A stretch of 64,000 nucleotides of DNA from Capsicum annuum. Taxonomy: Eukaryota > Streptophyta > Magnoliopsida > Solanales > Solanaceae. The notes beneath the pieces are model-generated. The model worked only from the letters and a program-made list of their open reading frames with translations, was not told where the DNA came from and did not search any database. The translations under genes and the position numbers were made by a program. Where the stretch lies: the NCBI RefSeq assembly GCF_002878395.1, contig NC_061112.1, positions 39,608,851-39,672,850 on the forward strand. Reading direction: 5' to 3'. The first letter of the stretch is position 1. Each line of letters begins with the position of its first letter. Below are positions 33,860 to 46,433 of the stretch, in pieces.

Positions 33860-34740
33860 GATCATTATGTGGGAATCATGAGTAATTTACGATTAATTTT
33901 AGTGATCAAAAAGAATTTTGAAAAATATGAGGCTTGTAGTAAAGCCAAAATCACAAAAAGACCTCATTTTCAAGTTTAAAGAAATATTGATTTATTAGAA
34001 TTAGTTTATACTAATATTTGTGAACTTGGTGGAATTTTAACTCGTGAAGAAAATAGATATTTTATTACTTTTATTGATGATTTTTATAAGTTTACATATG
34101 TTTATTTAATGAAAAATAAAAGTGATGCTTTTGAGAATTTTAAAACTTTTCTCCATCAAGTTGAAAATCAGTTTAATAGAAAAATAAGAAGAATAAGAAA
34201 TGATAGAGGCTGTGAATATGAGTCACATGAGTTCAATTCCATTTTTAGATCATTGTGTATAATTCATGAAATTACTCCTCTTTATTCTCCTGCATCTAAT
34301 GGTGTAACAGAAATGAAGAATAGAACTTTGGTTGAGTTGACTAATGTCATGCTAATTGAGTCAAGTGCACCTCTAAATTTTTAGGGTGAAGTACTTTTGA
34401 CTGCTTGTTATGTGTTGAATCATGTGCCTTATAAAAATACCAAACTAAAGTACTTTTGACTGCCTGTTATGTGTTGAATCATGTGTCTTATAAAAATACC
34501 AAACTAACACCTTTTGAATTGTGAAAAGTTCATAAGTCAAATTTGAAATATTTAAGAGTTTGGGGTTGCTTAGCCTATATAAGGTTAATGGATCCTAAAA
34601 TCTCTAGCTAGGAAAAAAAGTTAATAATTGTGCATTTCTTGGTTTGCTTCAAATAGTACAACCTATAGATTTTTTTTAATCTTGAAAATAGTATTATAAT
34701 AGAATCTGGTGATTCTATTTTTCATGAAAATAAATTTTTC
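33860..34740 (+). pseudogene. Copia integrase region with a 59-bp tandem duplication
   Basis: Core motifs are FITFIDDFYKFTYVYLM (first Asp), IRNDRGCEYESHEF (second Asp region) and SPASNGVTEMKNRT (Glu region of the DDE triad). After a stop at 34383 a 59-base block (GTACTTTTGACTGCTTGTTA...) is repeated in tandem at 34391-34449 and 34450-34508, shifting the frame. Confidence 0.75.
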
Positions 34741-34884
34741 TTTTTATTATAAAAATAGTAGGGGTCTAAGGACTAAAGAAAATATTTTGTCACTACCTAG
34801 TTCGTCTACTTATACTTTAAAAATAAAAATAAAATGATCATTTTGAGTTAAGAAGAAGTAAACAAGTTAGAGTAGAAAAAGATT

Positions 34885-35650
34885 TTGGTCCTGATTATTT
34901 TTTTTAATGTTGAAGATGACTATATCACTTTTAAAAAAGCTTTATCTTCACATGATGCTATTTTTTGGAAAGAGGCTGTAAATGATGAAATGGAATCACA
35001 AATTTCCAATAAAACTTGGAAGCTAGTTGATTTACCACTGAGTTGTAAAACAATTGGATGTAAATGGACCTTACGTTAAAAATTAAAATCAGATGAATCT
35101 GTTGATAATTGCAAAGCTAGACTAGTGGCGAAAGGTTTTAAACAACTAGAAGGCCTAGATTTTTTTGATACTTTTTCTCCGATAACTAGAAGTACATCCA
35201 TTAGACTATTAGTTGCTATTGCAATAATTTTTGATTTAGAAATTCATCAAATAAATGTAAAAACTGCTTTTTTAAATGGCCGGAGGCCTAAATGTGGAGA
35301 TTTACATAGAGCAACCCAAGTACTTTATTGAGGTTGGCCAAGAAAGCAAAATGTGTGAACTTACTAAATTCCTATATGGCTTGAAACAGGCACCAAATCA
35401 ATGGCATGAAGTTTGATTGCTGCATGATTAATAATGACTTTCAAACAAATGAGTGTGATAAGTGCATATATCATAAAGCTTGGAATAATTCTCATGTTAA
35501 TATTTGCCTATATGTTGATGATTTATTGATCTTTGACTCTAACATGAATGTTATTGGTAGTTATTTTTATATGAAAGATCTTGGTGAGATAAATTTTTTT
35601 CTAGGAATAAAAATTAGTAAAACATGTGATAGAATTTTTCTTTGACCAGT
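34885..35650 (+). pseudogene. Copia reverse transcriptase
   Basis: Motifs in order: FWKEAVNDEMESQISNKTW, LVAKGFKQLEGLDFFDTFSP, INVKTAFLNG, and ICLYVDDLLIF, the catalytic YVDD. Frames change at about 35080 and 35330-35405, so no single polypeptide could be made. Confidence 0.85.
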
Positions 35651-35999
35651 CACATTACATAGAGAAAATTTAAAAAATGTATAATTTTCTTGATTGCAAG
35701 TATGTTGTAACTCCATTTGGTTCTAGTGTCAATTGTTTCATGTGGAAAGTGAAAATGATGTTACAAACCAAAAGGAATATGCTAGCATAATTGAAAGTTT
35801 GAGATATGTGACTGATTGCACTAGGCCTGATGTTGTATATGCAGTAGGAGTACTTAGCAGGTTTACTAGCAAGTCAGGTAATGAATATTGACATGCTATA
35901 ACGAGAGTAATTAAATACTTAACTGAAACCAAAAATCGTGGTTTGTTCTATAAAAAATATCTTGTTGTACTTAAAGGCTTTTGTGATGCGGATTAGAAC

Positions 36000-36410
36000 A
36001 CTTTATTAGGTGATTCCTTATCTATTACTGATTATATTTTTACTTTGGGTAGTGGTGCTATTTGTTGGAAATCTAAAAAACAAACTATTATTGCTAACTC
36101 TATCATGGAGGCTGAACTATTTGCTTTAACTTTAGCTAGTAAGAAAGCAAATTGGCTGAGAGATTTGCTATTTCAAATATCTTATTTTGAAAAATCAATT
36201 TTTCCTATTTTAATTCATTGTGATAGCACCACGACAATTGGTAGAGTTCAAAACCATTATTACAATGGTAAATTCAGATCTATGAGGAGAAAATACAGTA
36301 ATGTGAGATCAAATTTGACATATGGTACCATCAATGTTGAATATGTCAAATCTTGTGATAATCTTGCATATCCATTGACTAAGACCTTAACAAGAGAAAA
36401 GGTCTGAAGC
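36000..36410 (+). pseudogene. Copia RNase H region
   Basis: GSGAICWKSKKQTIIANSIM followed by EAELFALTLASKKANWLRDLL and IHCDSTTTIG are the standard C-terminal copia RNase H blocks (S..EAE, C D..). Open from 36045 to 36407. Confidence 0.85.
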
Positions 36411-37002
36411 ACATCGAGGGAGATGGGATTGAAACCTATTCAATCTTGAGTCATATGTAAGAAAACCTAACCTGGGTCTAGAGATCCTATAACCAAGTTC
36501 AATGAAAAAAATAAATCATATGATGACTTGTCGTGAAAAAATGTATTAATTTTTTATCCCTCCATATGATGTGCGTGCATTTACCTGCAATGATTGTGAG
36601 GTTCAGTTTAAAAACTCTTAATGAAAATTTGTAGCTCGTATGAGTGGGGTACTAAAATTACAGGAGCACTCTCGACAAATTTCACATATGTGAGTGTGGA
36701 GATAGAGCGCTTCATATGAAAATTAGGCTCATTTTTAAAGACACTCATGAAATCGAGTTAGCACAAGGTCGTAATGTATTGACTATAAATCTCATGTCTA
36801 CACCTTGAATATTATGTGTAAGCATTAACTTTTTTATTTCTCCTAAGCAGTGATAGTTCAAGTCTGAGATCACTATGACTCTGGAGTAAAAATTATTGTT
36901 TTACTAAGTAGAGGTTCAATGCAGAGCATACCTTCATTATGCATGGTAGTCTTCCTTTAGCTAGTAGACTCTCTTGTGTTAATATTAAAGTGAGTGGGAG
37001 AC

Positions 37003-37776
37003 GGTTGTTTTTATGGGCATTTTAAAATTAACTTTAATATGTTTTAATGACTTAATATCATAACATAGGATGCCGAATGCCTTCTCCACTTCTCCATTTA
37101 GAACTGATTACTATTATGTTTTTATTCAATCTGTTTGAACACCATGCATCAATTTTCTTTTCCTATTAACTATGGCAGCACTTTGTGCCTATTGATTTAC
37201 TTGTAGTTAATGATAGTTTAAGGCACAAACATGAACGTGAGTAGCTGCATTAAGAATATTATTTCATGGTTAGTGGAGGATGAATTTGATCATCTTTTTC
37301 CTTGAGATTCATGTAGCCATCCATTCTTTATTTTCCCATTATATTTTGTAACTATTGTAACTTATAGAACATTGATCTTTCCATCACTTCTTTCTGTTTA
37401 TTACAAGGAAGACTTTTCATCTATAAATAGTGGTGGTCTTGCATATTTTCTAGTAGACACAAGATAATGTAGAGTTCTCTAAAGTTAGTAAAAAAGAGAG
37501 TTTGTTAGTTGGAGGTAGGTGTTGTTTTTGCGGAGCTTTGAACTCAACTTTTGTCCAGAGTTGTTGAGTTGTTCTTTGTGAGAAGGCTGTTGTATCATGG
37601 AGGGAACAAGTCAAGAAGATTACTGCTGGACCGGTGAAACAATTTGTTGCAGTGGACTTGAATCTCATTAAAGAGAGGGAGATATCCGCGCCTTAGTCGA
37701 AGAATAAGAAGAAGATAACTTTTGTTTTCTTCACTTATAAATTTTTAGTTGTAATTTTATTATAATTTTACCAACA
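37003..37776 (+). repeat. 3' LTR of the copia element
   Basis: Same sequence as 31672-32448 with scattered changes. It ends ACCAACA directly before the target duplication GAAAT. Confidence 0.85.
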
Positions 37777-37796
37777 GAAATCCTAGCAAAGTATAA

Positions 37797-38474
37797 GAAT
37801 TATTTTTGTAGGATGTCAAACACCTATTATGACACAATATGTTTTTTTTTTTTACAAACAATGGTGTTCATAAACAACCTAATATATAACATTATTTTGA
37901 TAATTGTCTTACGTTATTTATGTTTTACTTGTGTAATATTGAAATTGCTATGAAAGCATAGTTATGTCACATGGTATATATTGGAGGTAGTTATCGTTAT
38001 TGAGATTAAATATATTATTTATTTCTCTTTCATTTTGGTGTTGATGAAAAATGTTTTAAACGGTATAAAGGAAAAAAAGAAATTCTTTTGTCATACCATT
38101 TTTTAAAAATGATCTATGTATTTGAGTGGTTTTGGAAAGTAAAACATATTAAATTGAGTGATATTTTGATACAAAGAAAAATTCAATGGTCTTGCAAGAT
38201 AATTTTCAATAGTTTGACCTTTTAAGATATTGACGCCAGAAAATATCCATGGGGTTCTATTCTTACTACTATTATATATTATTTAACAATTACTAATATA
38301 CAATCTTATCAACTCGTCACTTAATACACCTGTATGAGATTTTTTTTGATCAAATTTATGAGACTACATTAATCCCAAGTGAAATTTGCTTTTACCCCTA
38401 TATAATGTTGTATAGTATTTTTCCTCTAATCAAAATAAATTTGTATAAATTGCAGTGCAAAAGAAAATAAAAAT
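37797..38474. repeat. Flank with an inverted-repeat segment (38085-38255) and the promoter of defensin-like copy 3
   Basis: 38085-38255 pairs in reverse with 30470-30620. From about 38330 the sequence follows the upstream region of copy 2, including a TATA box TATATAAT at 38399-38406 and 'GCAGTGCAAAA' just before the start codon. Confidence 0.55.
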
Positions 38475-38528
38475 ATGGAGAAGGCTATGAAGTTTTCTAC
38501 GTTTATTGTTGTTATTGGTGCATTTTAA
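38475..38528 (+). pseudogene. Decayed first exon of a defensin-like gene, copy 3
   Basis: MEKAMKFSTFIVVIGAF then a stop. It matches the intact first exon (MGKTLTKFSTFVVVLLLIVI) with one codon lost and the hydrophobic core cut short. The upstream words and TATA box are those of copy 2. The intron and cysteine exon are absent: copia- and gypsy-derived sequence follows. Confidence 0.6.
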
Positions 38529-38539
38529 TATTAAAATTA

Positions 38540-40815
38540 ATTGCATGATAATTTATGAATATTATAAAGTGGAGAAAGTGGTGATCATGGATTTGTGATA
38601 ACTCTTGTAACATCTCATTTTATTCCATCCATAATGCTATCACCTAGTATTTCTTTTCTCTCATTATTTTTGTGTATTTAATCTAATGAGTTTGTGGTAA
38701 GAATGTGAATTTTGATTCTTGATTGTTGGATGAACTTGGCCATCTACATTCTTGTAACCCAAATGGCCATTAGTTCTTATAACATCTGATTCATTATTCT
38801 ACCTCATTGTGTCATTTAACTTATGTAACAACTAAGCATTCATAATCCTCACTTAATATCCACTACTCCCACATTTACTAAATGAAAGAAATATACATCT
38901 ATATAAAGAGTGTCTTCTTTCTTTGTTTAAAAAAAATAAATGAGATTAGTTGTAGTATATTGTGAGGTACATGGAAAGATGATAAGTGTGAAAATTATAT
39001 TAGTGAAAGCGAGAGTTGATACAAATAAAATATTCTAATTCTCCAACTATAGTCATTTTAAAAAATAGAGTAACTGTATTAGTAAAAGAGAGAGTTGAGA
39101 TAAAGAAAATATTCTAAATCTACAACTATATTCACTATGATAAAGAGAGTTATAATATGTTTAAGGAAGGTATTTTTGTGGTGGAACTTTGGACTCTTTA
39201 ACTAATCTGGAGTTGCTTGATTTGTACATCGTTGATGGGTTGTTGTATCCTGGAGGGGATAAGTCAACAGATATACTGCTGGATAGGTGCAAAATTATGC
39301 CACAGTGGGCTTGAATCTACTTAAAGAGAGCGAGATATCTGCGCCTAAACCAAGAAGAAGATTATTTTATTTTCTTCACTTTTTTATATTTTCAACTATA
39401 ATTTAATTATTGTGATATATTACACCAATAATTTTAAGAAGATTCATGTGTTGCAGTGTGAAAAAATGCAGAAATCGAGACGGAAATCTCAACATCTCAA
39501 CGTCACTAGTCTCTTTAAGAGAAGGAAGGAAAGAGATGAAGAGTAAAATATTTTTCTACTTTCTCAACTCAAGCGAAGAAAAGGTAAAAAAAATTCTACT
39601 TCTGGAAGAAAAGTAAAAAGCTTTCTACCTAATATTTTTAATGAATAAAGTGATAATAGTTTTCATGAACATAAAGTGGTATTCAAATTCTTGAAATAAT
39701 GGGGGCTAATAAAATGAGAAAAAATATTATCATGAAAAAATGTAATGTTTACACTTTTGAGAATGTGTTAAAAAACCGTTACAAGTGCATAATTATTATT
39801 GAAATAAATCACATGTTACTATTGCATATGATTTGATGTATTTAAATTTGACTTTAACATATTATCAAGGAAAGGATAAAAAATGTTGAGTAGCCATTTG
39901 ATATTAAATATTTGGGTGAGCTAAATTCATTCTAGGAATGAAAAATACCTAAATCATGTGATGAGCTTTTCCTTGACATGTCACATTATGGTGAAAAATT
40001 GTGATATACAATATTTTTGATTGTATGAGTCGCACACCTCCTTTTGATTCAAATATGTGAAAGTGGTGTGACAGATAAAAATGAAGTTTACTAGCCTAAT
40101 AAAATATGAGATATGTGGCTAGTTGCATTTGATTTGAAATTGTGTAAAAGTACTTAAGTAGGTTATACAAGCAAATCGGGTATATTTACTTAAAAAAAGT
40201 TGTGACTTGTTTTATTAAAATAAATCCTACTATAATTAAAAGTGTTTTTGATGCAACATGAAAAAAAAATAAACTTGGTGTTATTTGTTGAAATGAAAAA
40301 ATAAATTATTATTTGCTAACTCTATCATGGAGGTTGAACTAATTATTTTAGTTTCAACTAGTGAAAAAGTAAATTGATCAACACTTTATTTTGAGAAATT
40401 AATTTTTATAATTTTGAGTTATCTTATTATAATGGTAAATTCAGATCATAAGGAGAAAATACATTATTGTGAGATTGCATTGATCAGTTGTATACCAATA
40501 TTAATTGTGTTAACTTTGTGTGCGGATTCATAGACTAAGGTCTTATCAAGAAAATGGCCTGAATCACATCGAGGGGGAGAAAGGAAGCCTATTAAAAATC
40601 ATGAGTCATATATGAGGAAACTCAACCTGGGGACTGGAGATTCTATAACTAGGTTTAATGGAAAGAACAAATCATATGATGATTTGATGTGGGATTTACT
40701 ATTGTTTAATCTTTCCTATAATGTGAGTGCATTTTGTTCCTGTAATGATTTGTGAAGGTTGAGTCTAAGAACTCGTAATGAAATTTTGAATCTCATATGA
40801 GTGGGGTATCAAAAT
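38540..40815 (+). mobile_element. Truncated relative of the copia element
   Basis: 38860-39440 is an LTR-type sequence similar in its second half to the copia LTR (GGGTTGTTGTATC, GAGATATCTGCGCC, CACCAATAATTTTAAGAAG). Small remnants of reverse transcriptase (about 39910-39990) and RNase H (40270-40450) follow. A 3' untranslated part (ACATCGAGGGGGAGA, CAACCTGGGGACTGGAGATT, CATATGAGTGGGGTA) matches 36410-36660. It stops at about 40815, where gypsy protease sequence begins. Confidence 0.7.
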
Positions 40816-41077
40816 TGAGACTCTTTTCTCGTGATGTGTATTGCTTGCTTGATCCAGGATATACTCTTTCAAATGTGATCCCATTTGTGTCTGTGCATTT
40901 CGGTTTTGATATCGAATATATCCCCGATCCCTTTCTTGTTTCAACCCCGATGGGTGACTCTGTGGTTGCTAGAAGAGTCTAGAGGAATTATGTGTTAGCT
41001 ATTGAAGGTAGAAAAACTCTGGTAGATCTGATAGAGTTGGACATTGTTAATTTTGATGTCATATTGAGGATGGATTG

Positions 41078-43127
41078 TGTAATGCCCCGAAAGTATTTCC
41101 TGGATGTCACACGGTGCTTTGGAGTAGTCCTAAGCTAACTCATTATATCTATTTATCTTGAAACTCATATGACAAGTGAACTAAAGGTAAATGGTTCCAT
41201 ATCTTAATAAAAGTCTTTAAATTTGAAATATTTAAACAAATCTTTAAACTTAAAACATAAACAGTCTGACAAGCCTCTACTAACGACGAAAGAGCCACCG
41301 AGATAGATCCTAACTGACCCAAACATAATGAGAAATCAAATAACTAAAACACTTTAAACAATAAACAGATGTTTGAGAAACTAGATTCCCAAACTATGAG
41401 GACTCACCAAAAGTCAAAATGTAGGTGATGATGCACGTAGTCAATCGTGCTGCTGGAAATGAGCACCATAGCCTACATTATAAGACAATATAACACATAA
41501 ACATATATGTGGGTCAGTACTTTTGGAATGTACTGAGTATGTGAGGGTGAATGCATAAGTAAACAATAGTTGAGTAATCATAAATATACTTTCAAATGAT
41601 GCATGCCAAGTGTAAATGACTCATCTTGATCTTGAAATGAACAAAAGACAGCAAGATTATAAACATGAATAATGAGGCATCAAGATAAACTTTGTGAGCC
41701 ATAACACTTAGTTTCTAAAATCTTTACTTTTCATTCTTTCTTAAGGGAGATTCTTCTAACTGACATAAACCATGTAAGCTACCATGGAGTCCAACATCTT
41801 ACCCATGCTGGAAAGATTTGTTCTATCCTTGCCACCGAAATAGAACATTAACTTAAGTGATCACTGAATTTCATCCATATTGGGAGAAATATTAACCTAT
41901 AGTGGCTCGTAGTTTATAGTAATTTAGGATACACTCATCCTCATTCCCTTATCGGTGCTAAATACTACTCCCAGAATGCTTATTTGCTCATACTTTAAGA
42001 AATCCACCTTAAAATAACATAAGGGTTTATAGAATGAAAATCAATATGCTTCTCTTACTATAAATCATAATCAAGATGAAAAAAATGTGGATTACATATA
42101 TTATCTTAGGATTAAAGGATCAAGCTTTTCTTTAAATTATGTCTTCAAACTTATCAATGTGGCTTAAGAGCATCCTCCTCTTGTAAACTCAATGCTTGTA
42201 TTTAGGACATAGAATTCATGCTTAAATTCATAGAAATTCATGACTAAACTTCATGCTCAATAATAACCTTAAAATCTTTCAATAATCCCAGTCAAGATAA
42301 TGTAATTAAAATCACAATTTGAATCTTATAAGTCAAAACATGAATATATACAATTCTTATTGACTTTAAAGCTTTTAATATCATGGTAATATCATAATTT
42401 AAGAGTATTCCTATTTGGGTATGAACCCTAATTAAAAATAAATAAATTTAACCTTAAACCATGCACTTTGGAAATAAGGGTGAAAGAATAACCTTGTTCA
42501 TAAACCCTACATACCTGAAATTTCATGACTTGTGTAGAGAGTTTGAATCTTGGGACTTAAAGAATGAATTTATGAGGGGAGACTAATCTTGATGTTATTG
42601 AAGATTGGACAAGGTAAGTGTTGTTAATTGATTGGGAAATGAAGGAAAATAACCCCTCTTTGAGGGTTATAGGTCATGGGTGGAGGTTATAAGAAAGGAA
42701 AAGAGCAAAAAGCCCTTCGCTGAACTTTACAGAAATTAGTCGTCAGTGTTTATGACTCAACTATACGACTCATACGGAAGGGTACAACTAGGCTCATCAA
42801 CTTGTAAACTTGGCAGAATCAAGGAGGGTACACACTAGTCAACATACGATTCCCACCTACTACTAGTATAATCTTCATACGACTCTTAGCCCCCCACTCA
42901 TAACATGGAATAATCTTAGGGATACTACATTGATTAACTTATGTCTTGCTTCCATTCTACTTGTACCTTACTTGATGACTTCTAGAGGTCAAGTCGTACC
43001 TACAACAGAATGTCTACCATGCCACACTGCCTTAGGTATAGCTTTAACATACCACTCATATATTGATGTACGACTCAAGAGAGTGAGTCGTATGATACAC
43101 AGAAACTTCCAGACACATGGTATTACA
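41078..43127 (-). repeat. 3' LTR of the minus-strand gypsy element
   Basis: Plus-strand edges TGTAATGCCCC and GGTATTACA. It aligns throughout with 48890-50958. Repeated 'CGACTCGTA' and 'TACGACTCA' words near its 5' (U3) end also occur in the other gypsy LTRs at 54480-54650 and 63460-63720. Confidence 0.85.
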
Positions 43128-43399
43128 ATATCTCCCCCTTGGAAACATTCGTCTTTGAATGTGATTCATCTATGATTAGGACTTGTACAAAAATTAATAC
43201 CTTCACACTGAATTTACACTCAAGCTTCACTATTATCACAAGGATTCAATTTCTAATAGCATAAAATACGATATAGGAGCACTTAAACGAACTATAGGAG
43301 AAAGAATTTTCTGGAAATAACACTTTACTTTAGGTAGGAGTTGGATTTGAGGAAATGACGTGAAGATACTTGGCCATAATATCTGTTTCGGCTTCCTAA

Positions 43400-44716
43400 A
43401 TGGCCCATTTAACCCACTATTTCCTCCAAAGAACTTTTACTGATGCTACTTCATTATTTCTTAGCCTTCGAACATGCCTATCAAGTATCTCCATAGGAAT
43501 ATCCTCATATGATAAGTTATATTTGACCCCAATACTCTCTAGGGGAACTACTAAGGACGGATTTCCAATACACTTCTTAAGCATGGAAACATGGAACACT
43601 GGGTGAACTGCAGCTAACTTTGATTGAATGTTGAATTCGTTAGCAACCTCTCCTACACACTTCACTATCTCATAGGGACCAATAAATCATGCACTCAACT
43701 TCCATTTCTTTCCAAATCTAATTATTCCCCTCATAGGTGACACTTTCAAGAATACCCAATTGCCTACTTCAAACTTAAGCTCTCTTTTCTTACATAAACA
43801 TATGATTTCTGATGACTTTGAGTAATTTTCAGTCCCTCACGAATCAACTGAACCTTTTTCATAGTTTTAAGAATAGAATCAGGAGCAATCAAGGATGCTT
43901 CACCAACCTCAACAACCTATAGGTGATCTGGACTTACGCCCATATAATGCTTTAATTAGAGCCATCTGAATGCTAGCATGATAACTATTATTGTAAGAGA
44001 ACTCAATCAAAGGTAGATGATCATCCTAACCTCCTTTAAAGTCTAAAACACATGCCCTCAGCATGTCTTCTAATGTCTGAATTATGCGTTCAACCTGACC
44101 ATCGGTCTGAGGATAAAAAATAGTATTAAGCTTAACCTTTGTGCCAATGCCTTTCTGAAAAGACTGCCAAAACTGTAAAGTAAACTACGTGCCTTTGTTT
44201 GAAATGATAGATAAGGGTATCCCATGAATTCTTACTAACTCGCGAACATATATTTGGCATAATCCTTTGCGGTATCTGAAGTCTTAATAGGTAGAAAATG
44301 AGCTGACTTAGTCATTCGATCTACTATGACCCAAATTGAATCATGCTGACGTCTTGTACGAGGAAACCCTATGATCAAATCCATATTCACTACTTCCCAC
44401 TTTCAAGTAGGGATACTAATCTCTTGCAACGTACCACCCGATCTTTGGTGTTCAATCTTAACTTAATAAAATTGGGACACTTGGCTACAAACTTAGCTAT
44501 TTCCCTCTTAATACCATTCCACTAATATATTTCTTATAAGTTGCGGTACATCTTAGTAGCACCCGAATGAATTAAATACCTCAAACTATGAGCCTCGACT
44601 TGTATGCTTTCCCTTAACCTGTCTATATTCGGACCACAGAGTCTACCTTGATAGCAAAGTACCCCATCTCTCTCTCGGGAGAAAACCTCAACCTTTTGCT
44701 GTTGAACTGCCTTCAA
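43400..44716 (-). pseudogene. Gypsy integrase and C-terminal region
   Basis: Zinc-binding start HSGATKMYRNL (about 44560-44530), then the integrase core in broken frames. The end reads HPVFHVSMLKKCIGNPS, YEDIPMEILDRHVRRLRNNE and VASVKVLWRK, the typical end before a chromodomain in Tekay/Del elements. Several frame changes. Confidence 0.75.
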
Positions 44717-44719
44717 TAT

Positions 44720-45435
44720 CTAGCTAAGTATGGGATCATTTTGCTGTTTATCCTTCACTTCCACTACCAAAGAAGATTCTGGACTGTTTTGAACTACTAT
44801 TCCCACATCATCAGTATCAAGCAAATGTTGGACCAAATGAGTCAATCTATGCTCTTCTTTAGCCAACTCTCTTTTTTTATCCTTCACATAAGGCACACTA
44901 CCCATGGATAGTTTATTTAGTGCGTCTGCCACTACATTCGCCTTACCTAGATAATAGACCACATTTATGTCATAATCTTTGAATAACTCTAACCACCTTC
45001 TCTGGCAAAGATTCAGCTCCCTTTGTGAAAATACATACAAAAGACTTTTTTGGTCTGTGAAAACATCAACATGCACACCATAAAGGTAGTGCCTCAAAAT
45101 TTTTAAAGCAAAACCCATAATAGCTAACTCCAAATCATGAGTTGGGTAATTCTTTTCATGATCCTTAAGTTGCTAGAGGCATAAGCTATCACTCTCCCAT
45201 TTTGCATCAATATACAACCTAACCTAACTCTGGAAGCATCACAATACACTATGGATCTGTCTAACCCTTCCGATAAGGCTAACACTGGTGCCAAAGTCAA
45301 TCTATCTTTCAACTCTTTGAAACTCTTCTCACACTTATCCAACCATATAAACTTCACTTTTGTGGGGGCCATCTTAGTCAATGGTGTAGCTATAGAGGAG
45401 AAACCTTCAAGAAATCTTCTATAATACCCAGTCAA
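44720..45435 (-). pseudogene. Gypsy RNase H
   Basis: MTGYYRRFLEGFSSIATPLT (connection), then VYCDASRVRLGCILMQNG, HYLYGVHVDVFTDQKSL, FSQRELNLCQRRWLELFKDY and GKANVVADALNKLS. These are the ordered RNase H blocks with the D and the DHKSL-type Asp (here DQKSL). One frame change falls near 45130. Confidence 0.85.
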
Positions 45436-45659
45436 ACATAAAAAAACTCTGAATATCAGACAGAGTCATGGGTCTAGGACAGTGCTTCATTGTGTTAGTC
45501 TTGTAAGGATCTACATGAATACTAGCCCCTAAAATAACATGCCCCAAGAAGGTAAAATATTCCAACCAAAATTCACATTTACCAAACTTCACATATAATT
45601 AATGATCCTTGAGGTCCTGCAACACTATTCTCAAACCATCTGCATGTTCTTCCTTACTT

Positions 45660-46160
45660 ATGGAATACACCAGTATGTCATCTATAAAGACAATGACAAA
45701 CATATATAAGTACTACTTGAAAACCCTGTTCATCAAATCCATGAAAGCTGCAGGAGTATTTGTTAGACCAAATGACATAACCATAAACTTAAAATTGTCA
45801 TACCTCATTTGAAAAGCTATTTTAAGAATATCTTGCTCCCTAACTTTTAACTGATGATATCCCGACCTAAGGTCAATCTTGGGTAAATACGGGGAACCTT
45901 TAAGTTTATCAAACAAGTCATCGATTCTGGGAATGGGATACTAATTCTTAGTGGTAACCTTGTTTAAGTATCTATAATCTATACACAATCTGAGAGTGCC
46001 ATCTTTCTTACTCACAAAGAGGACTGGAGTACCCCATAGAGAAATGCTAGGTCTTATGAAACCTCTATCCAAGAGGTCCTTAAGCTACTTCTTTAACTCT
46101 TTAAGTTTGGCCAAGGCCATACGATATGGAGGGATAGAAATGGGCTAAGTGTCAGGAAAA
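45660..46160 (-). pseudogene. Gypsy reverse transcriptase
   Basis: Minus-strand motifs are [38 protein letters not shown] and [12 protein letters not shown] with the catalytic IDD (about 45690-45655). N-terminal blocks with [16 protein letters not shown] sequence lie at 45990-46030. Confidence 0.85.
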
Positions 46161-46209
46161 AGATTAATACTCAATTCTATTTCTCTATATGGAGGTACCC
46201 CTGATAGAT

Positions 46210-46313
46210 ACAATAACAATAACAACAACAACAACAAACCCAGTGTATTACCATAAAGTGACGCCTGGAAAAGGTAAAATATATGCAGTCCATACCGTTA
46301 CCCTGGTAGATCT
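46210..46313. mobile_element. Au-like SINE fragment
   Basis: The run AACAATAACAACAACAACAA then ACCCAGTGTATTACCATAAA and a CAGTCCATACCGTTACCCT-type end match the common Solanaceae Au-SINE 3' region (poly-TTG tail on the other strand), from memory of the family. It interrupts gypsy sequence. Confidence 0.55.
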
Positions 46314-46433
46314 TTAGGGAAAAACTCAAAAAACTCATTGAATACACAGACTGATTGAACTATTGGGGCTTTAGGCTTAGTATCTTTAACTTGAACTAAA
46401 TGATAGGTACAAACTTTTGATATTAAATTTCTG

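Larger units (their letters stand above)
31672..37776 (+). mobile_element. Full-length Ty1-copia LTR retrotransposon, decayed
   Basis: 5-bp target duplication GAAAT at 31667-31671 and 37777-37781. LTRs lie at 31672-32448 and 37003-37776 (774-777 bp) with a purine tract GTGGGAGA just before the right one. Order is gag, CCHC knuckle, protease, integrase, reverse transcriptase, RNase H: the Ty1-copia order. Many stops and shifts make it defective. LTRs differ at roughly one base in ten by eye, so the insertion is old. I cannot find a standard methionine-tRNA primer site after the left LTR. Confidence 0.9.
31528..37796 (+). pseudogene. Short basic ORF split by the Ty1-copia insertion
   Basis: From the codon after TGA at 31525-31527 there is an open frame through 31671 (LLKVLMKLQLKVLTETVRPS, then GRLFKRKVMEDYVVEARKKK). 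The copia element follows. The frame then goes on after the second target duplication as PSKV and a stop (37782-37796). An AG acceptor-like site stands before the GTG at 31537. The Lys/Arg-rich end looks like the C-terminus of a real protein, a last exon, but I do not recognise it. The continuing frame across the insertion supports, without proving, that it was coding when the element landed. Confidence 0.35.
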
